Assembly: GCF_004798705.1 (NCBI RefSeq)
Contig: NZ_CP039290.1
Location: 310,001 to 374,000 of the forward strand
Reading direction: 5' to 3'
DNA: 64,000 bases
Source: Arthrobacter sp. PAMC25564
GTDB lineage: Bacteria; Actinomycetota; Actinomycetes; Actinomycetales; Micrococcaceae
Shown here: positions 60,745 to 64,000 of the stretch, piece after piece
Layout: each line of letters begins with the position of its first letter
Numbering within the stretch: the stretch's first letter is position 1
Notes under the pieces: generated by a model
Seen by the model: the letters and a program-made list of their open reading frames with translations, nothing else
What the model was told of the DNA's origin: nothing
Database searches by the model: none
Made by a program: the position numbers and the translations under genes

Positions 60745-62071
60745 ACCGTCCACCAGGCCCGCAGCCAAGCCCTCTGCCAAGCCGGCAGCCAGGCCGGCAG
60801 CCAGGCCCTCCACCAGGCCAGGAGGCAAGGCGTCTGCCAAGCAGGCAGCCGCGGCGCGCCGGGCCGGGCGCAGCTTTGCCCGCTCGCTCTATGGCACCAT
60901 CGCCACGCTCGCCATCCTCGCCGGCGCCCTGACCGCGGGGAACCTGGCGCAACTGCAGCACCCCAACTCCGTCTCGGCGTTGCAGCACGCCTCCGGCACC
61001 GCCTCTTTTGCCATCTACACACTGGAACGGAAAGCGGGCCTCGACGGCGCAGGCAAGAAGATTCCAGACACCATCCTGGGGGCCAACCTCCCCGGCGGCG
61101 GGGGTGGCACGGAGCTTGTCCGTGCCCCGCGGATCCAGGAATTTGCTGCGCTTCCCGCCGCCCTGGCCGTTGCCACGCTCAACGACGACAACACCAGCAC
61201 CCTGGAGATCGTCCCCCTCGACGGCGGTGCCCCGCGGCTCGTGCCGCTGCCCAAGCCCGGGAACGTGGAGAACATTCACGCGGCCGCGTCGGGCCATCTG
61301 GTTGGCTACACCTTCACCAGTTCATCGGCCACGGACCAGCTTGGGAAAGAACTCTTCGTTTACGACGTCGAGGACCCTTCCTCCACACCGAAGCCGGTCC
61401 AGGGGATCAACGGTCCGGTCTCCGCGGCGGACTGGAAATTTGTCCCGGGCTCCACCTCGCTCGTGGCACGGACCGATGACCAGTCCATGTTCCTCCTGGA
61501 TCCCTTGAGCCCAGGCAAAATCACACCCCTGGGAACGCACAGCGGATTCCTCGGCTTTGTCCCCGGCACCGGCGACCTCGTCGTCGCCGACCGGGGACTG
61601 CGCCAAGGCATAGACCCGGAACGGTACTCAACCATCCACCTCGCCACCGGCACGCCCACGCCCACGCCCACGCCCACGCCGCTGAGCATCGCCGACGGTG
61701 CCGGGCTGAAGAGCAGCCAAAACGGGACAACGGCCACCACCGGCCAGCCCCTCCTTCTGGACGTCGGCGGCCTGTACGCCCAAGTGAAGAGCACCTTCGA
61801 TGCGGGGAAGGAAAGCTCTGTCGTCAACCTCACCGACAGGAACGGCTCACACCTGCTCTACCGGCCGGACCCCGGCTGGTCCCGCATACTCAACGTCTGC
61901 CTCGCGCCCACCGGCGAGTACCTCGCCATCGAAACAGCCTCCCCCGGTTATGTCGGGGACCACTACCCGAACCGCGCCGCACCAACCCCCATGCAGACCG
62001 CCGTCGTGGACGTGAAGACCGGAGCCCTGGTGCGCACCATTCCCGGGTTCCTTCCGAACTGGTGCGGGTAG
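60734..62071 (+). CDS. Membrane-anchored propeller-like protein of unknown function
   Basis: This 445-residue protein opens with a Lys/Arg-Pro-Ala repeat (about 4-40: KPSTRPAAKPSAKPAARP-like), then a transmembrane anchor (about 52-72) and an extracytoplasmic domain with repeated short strands and G-x-x-V-x-A-D-type blades (FVPGSTSLVARTDDQSMFLLDP; FVPGTGDLVVADRG). This resembles TolB/WD-like beta-propellers. A Thr-Pro repeat (PTPTPTPTP) splits it at about 307-317. It starts 8 nt before the previous stop. It sits near zinc-related genes, so it could resemble AztD-type metal chaperones, but it lacks their histidine-rich sites. Confidence 0.65.
   Translation: MSTKPSTRPAAKPSAKPAARPAARPSTRPGGKASAKQAAAARRAGRSFARSLYGTIATLAILAGALTAGNLAQLQHPNSVSALQHASGTASFAIYTLERKAGLDGAGKKIPDTILGANLPGGGGGTELVRAPRIQEFAALPAALAVATLNDDNTSTLEIVPLDGGAPRLVPLPKPGNVENIHAAASGHLVGYTFTSSSATDQLGKELFVYDVEDPSSTPKPVQGINGPVSAADWKFVPGSTSLVARTDDQSMFLLDPLSPGKITPLGTHSGFLGFVPGTGDLVVADRGLRQGIDPERYSTIHLATGTPTPTPTPTPLSIADGAGLKSSQNGTTATTGQPLLLDVGGLYAQVKSTFDAGKESSVVNLTDRNGSHLLYRPDPGWSRILNVCLAPTGEYLAIETASPGYVGDHYPNRAAPTPMQTAVVDVKTGALVRTIPGFLPNWCG
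61651..61680 (+). repeat. Hexanucleotide repeat encoding Thr-Pro
   Basis: Five tandem ACGCCC-type units, coding PTPTPTPTP. Such runs can slip in copy number between strains. Confidence 0.8.
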
Positions 62072-62303
62072 CCCGCCCCTCACACAACACTGGCATCGCA
62101 GGACTGTGCACCTCGCCAATTACTAACCGCCAGACCCGCTGCTTTGCTGTGCGGGTCGAAATAAGTAGAAGACAGGTGTCATGTGCGGATTCACTTCTGC
62201 AAGTCCAGTAGCGACCACTCATGATCCTCCGGGACAGGACCGCTAGGGTGCGAAGTGGGCTGCTGAAGGCCCGTTGCCTGTTGTTCGGAAGCTGGGGCCG
62301 TTA

Positions 62304-63197
62304 ATGAAAGCCGCAAAACTACTTGTCGTTGCCTGTCTGCTGTTCGCGTGCCAAGCCAGCCCTGCCCGCGCCGCAAGCCCCGATTCGCTGTATCCGCCCC
62401 CGGACCCCGCCGCGCTGGGCAACGACATCTCCTGGCCCCAGTGCGGGGGCGACCTTCCCGCACCCCCGGGATCCGCGGTCATCGGCGTGAACGGCGGCCG
62501 GGCGAACACCACGAATCCTTGTCTGGCCAGGCAACTGGCCTGGGCGGCCGGCACCACTGGTGCGGCGGCAGGTACCCCGGCGGCGGTGTACGTAAACACT
62601 GCCAATCCGGGACCCGGCGCGTCCTGGTGGTGGCCCTCATCGAACATTTACCGGGGAACGGACGTCACCAACCCCTATGGGATATGCGACGGCACCGGAA
62701 CCGCGGCCTGTGCCTACGTCTACGGCTACGCCATGGCCTTCGATGACGTGAACCTGCGGGGAGTCACAGATCCCGCACGCCGTATGTGGTGGCTGGACGT
62801 GGAAACCGGGAACAGCTGGTCAGACGACACAGCAGCCAACGCCGCAGATCTGGAGGGCATGACCGCATATCTGCAGAGCACCGGGGCAGAAGTCGGCATC
62901 TATTCCACCACATACCAGTTCGGAGAAATTGCCGGCGCCGTCGATCCCGGCAGCAACCTGTACAGGCTCAAGAGCTGGATCCCCGGAGCAACATCAACAG
63001 CCTCCGCGCAGGCGAAGTGCGCGTCCGCCCCGCTCACAGCCGGCGGGATCGTCGCACTAACCCAATTTACCGCCGGAGACCTCGACTACAACTACCACTG
63101 CCCGATCCTCCCGCAGGAGCCGCCGACCCTGGAGCCACCCACCCCGCAGCCGGTGCAAATCCCGCACCGCGCGCACGCCATCCAGCTCGTCAACTAA
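62304..63197 (+). CDS. Secreted GH25-like/DUF1906-type protein
   Basis: This 297-residue protein starts at the ATG at 62304 and has a signal peptide (MKAAKLLVVACLLFACQASPARA). The mature domain starts NDISWPQCGG, then INGGRANTTNPCLARQLAWA-like text, MWWLDVETGNSWSDD and VGIYSTTYQFGEIAG, the layout of secreted actinobacterial GH25-like TIM-barrel proteins (lysozyme relatives). The acidic pair D-x-E (LDVETG) is present, so glycosidase activity is possible. The stop codon is part of a 12-bp tandem duplication. Cell-wall hydrolysis is inferred. Confidence 0.75.
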   Translation: MKAAKLLVVACLLFACQASPARAASPDSLYPPPDPAALGNDISWPQCGGDLPAPPGSAVIGVNGGRANTTNPCLARQLAWAAGTTGAAAGTPAAVYVNTANPGPGASWWWPSSNIYRGTDVTNPYGICDGTGTAACAYVYGYAMAFDDVNLRGVTDPARRMWWLDVETGNSWSDDTAANAADLEGMTAYLQSTGAEVGIYSTTYQFGEIAGAVDPGSNLYRLKSWIPGATSTASAQAKCASAPLTAGGIVALTQFTAGDLDYNYHCPILPQEPPTLEPPTPQPVQIPHRAHAIQLVN

Positions 63198-63209
63198 CTC
63201 GTCAACTAA
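63186..63209 (+). repeat. Tandem 12-bp duplication at the GH25-like stop
   Basis: CTCGTCAACTAA occurs twice in a row, the first copy being the last codons and stop of the gene (LVN-stop). A recent slippage that left the reading frame intact. Confidence 0.9.
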
Positions 63210-63390
63210 GGGGTCCAACAGGCCGGCCGGGATCCACTCCTTGGCCTTGGCGCTGCGCCTTGTTGACGTCGGTCCGACGGGGCCTTCGATTCCCGGCCAG
63301 ACGGATCAGGGCCTCGCAGGTCGCGGAATTCGTCGCCTTTTCGCTATCCGATCCTTCAAAGTTTCGGCAGCCGGCGTAAGTCAGGTCGCC

Positions 63391-63573
63391 TTAGCGGGGC
63401 GTGTGCGGAGCGGTCACGCCTATGACCAGGCCGGGCAACCCTGTGGCCAGCCCAAACCACCCGGCCGTCTCACCGCCGGTGGAGGACGCCGCGGCCGGTG
63501 TCGCGGAGGGTTCCGTTGGGGCCGGAGCCGGGGAAGGGGCAGGGGTGGTCGCTGACCGGCAGAATACCTCCAA
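63391..63573 (-). pseudogene. Possible remnant of a membrane-anchored protein C-terminus
   Basis: This 60-residue frame reads as a Pro/Ala/Thr-rich linker followed by a hydrophobic helix (GWFGLATGLPGLVIGVTAPHTPR), the kind of tail seen in YcnI/CopC-type exported proteins. There is no ribosome site or N-terminal domain, so at most it is a gene remnant. The rest of 63210-63656 shows nothing else recognisable. Confidence 0.3.
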
Positions 63574-63656
63574 AGGTACTCGATGGCGTCTGCTCCCGCC
63601 GGTTCAGGATGGGGCATCGTCACTATGCCGTGAAAAGGATCGGCTCCATGTATGGT

Positions 63657-63677
63657 TAATGCGATTGATTCTCATTA
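63657..63677. promoter_or_regulatory. Candidate Zur-type operator upstream of the zinc-binding lipoprotein
   Basis: TAATG and CATTA are inverted 5-bp arms around an 11-bp centre, in an AT-rich patch (GATTGATTCTCATTA) that resembles Fur/Zur-family boxes. It lies 20 bp before the start and 8 bp before the ribosome site, a position for repression when zinc is plentiful. Confidence 0.5.
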
Positions 63678-63697
63678 GCACTAAAAGGAGTTTTCAC

Positions 63698-64000
63698 ATG
63701 CATGAAGGAACTTTTCAGCGGGGTCCGCGGGCGGGCGTGCTTGCCGCCTTCGCAGCGGCGGGAGCGGTGCTGCTGCTGGCGGGCTGCGGTTCGGCAGGAA
63801 CGGGCCAGGCGCCTGCCTCGGCGGGAGCGGGGCCGGTGGAGGTGGCAACGTCGACGGATGTCTACGGGGACATTGTCCACGTGATCGGTGGGGAAAAGGT
63901 CCACATCACCCCGATCATCCACAGCTCCGGCCAGGACCCGCATTCGTATCAGGCCACCCCACAGGACAGGCTCGCCGTGTCCAAGGCGCGGCTGCTGATC
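63698..64000 (+). CDS. znuA: Zinc ABC transporter substrate-binding lipoprotein (partial)
   Basis: The first 101 residues of a ZnuA/AztC-type protein run off the right edge. The start ATG at 63698 has AAGGAG at 63685-63690. A lipoprotein signal peptide ends in the lipobox LAGC (Cys30), followed by a Gly/Ala/Ser linker. The mature domain starts VEVATSTDVYGDIVHVIGG, then the typical first zinc ligand in GQDPHSYQATPQD (His82). Such proteins bind zinc or manganese outside the cell and pass it to the ABC permease, whose genes should follow past the window. The metal is inferred from the family and the Zur-like box. Confidence 0.88.
   Translation, partial: MHEGTFQRGPRAGVLAAFAAAGAVLLLAGCGSAGTGQAPASAGAGPVEVATSTDVYGDIVHVIGGEKVHITPIIHSSGQDPHSYQATPQDRLAVSKARLLI

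Noticed and set aside
1..64000. CRISPR array, tRNA or rRNA genes
   Set aside because: No regularly spaced repeats, tRNA T-arm consensus or rRNA segments were seen by reading; a covariance-model scan would be decisive and was not possible here.

Overview
The window is high-GC, densely coded DNA with many GTG/TTG starts, short ATGA-type gene overlaps and few gaps. Gene content (ter/DUF475 stress operon, DUF3618/Holin-X cassette, NarGHJI, IclR-linked hut genes, secreted proteins with F-x-P-x-x-P-x-R-x-L-D-T-R repeats) points to an actinobacterium of the Micrococcaceae, most like Arthrobacter/Pseudarthrobacter. It looks chromosomal. I saw no rRNA or tRNA gene and no CRISPR array. The only mobile element recognised is one IS110-type insertion.

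Region 1 (1-17.9 kb): the 3' end of a purine-type NCS2 permease, hutG, then a 10.9-kb minus-strand tellurite/stress (ter) operon read from about 12.2 kb down to 1.3 kb. Its order is a DUF475 TerC-like membrane protein, three TerD-family proteins, TelA, a small protein, a degenerate TerD paralogue, an unknown protein, a CitE/HpcH-like lyase, an 887-residue fusion (PRTase, TRSP, StiP-like and PELOTA domains) and an HAD phosphatase. This is the Ter-associated biosynthetic module. Beyond it lie iclR, hutU and hutH (minus strand), a PTP-like phosphatase and an amino-acid permease. Copies of a motif close to TGTCCGGGATnCCAGACA lie upstream of hutG, hutU and iclR, with a weaker one before the permease, which suggests one IclR-controlled histidine regulon split over three loci.

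Region 2 (18-44 kb): mostly metabolic and envelope genes: 3-hydroxybutyrate dehydrogenase, an MHS-family MFS transporter with a divergent LysR regulator, a spermidine-synthase-like protein, an envelope cassette (unknown protein, Holin-X, DUF3618, YihY), a universal stress protein, an alcohol dehydrogenase, a fused HAD-GH65 glycoside phosphorylase, a lipid- or membrane-anchored polysaccharide deacetylase, a TPC-type metal P-type ATPase, PEP synthase, an O-methyltransferase, an MTH1187-type protein, a TetR regulator, AzlCD, a DoxX-like protein, a GlpQ-like phosphodiesterase and a DUF445 protein.

Region 3 (44-54 kb): a compact narGHJI-narK operon for respiratory nitrate reduction, followed upstream by an orphan pxpA-type gene and an uncharacterised membrane-associated protein.

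Region 4 (54-64 kb): an IS110 transposase with a 3' frameshift, a gene remnant, a large secreted polysaccharide deacetylase with three C-terminal repeats, a DUF318 permease/TIGR03943 pair followed by an anchored propeller-like protein, a secreted GH25-like protein, and the start of a zinc ABC-transporter lipoprotein behind a candidate Zur operator. The right end looks like the start of a zinc-acquisition locus.
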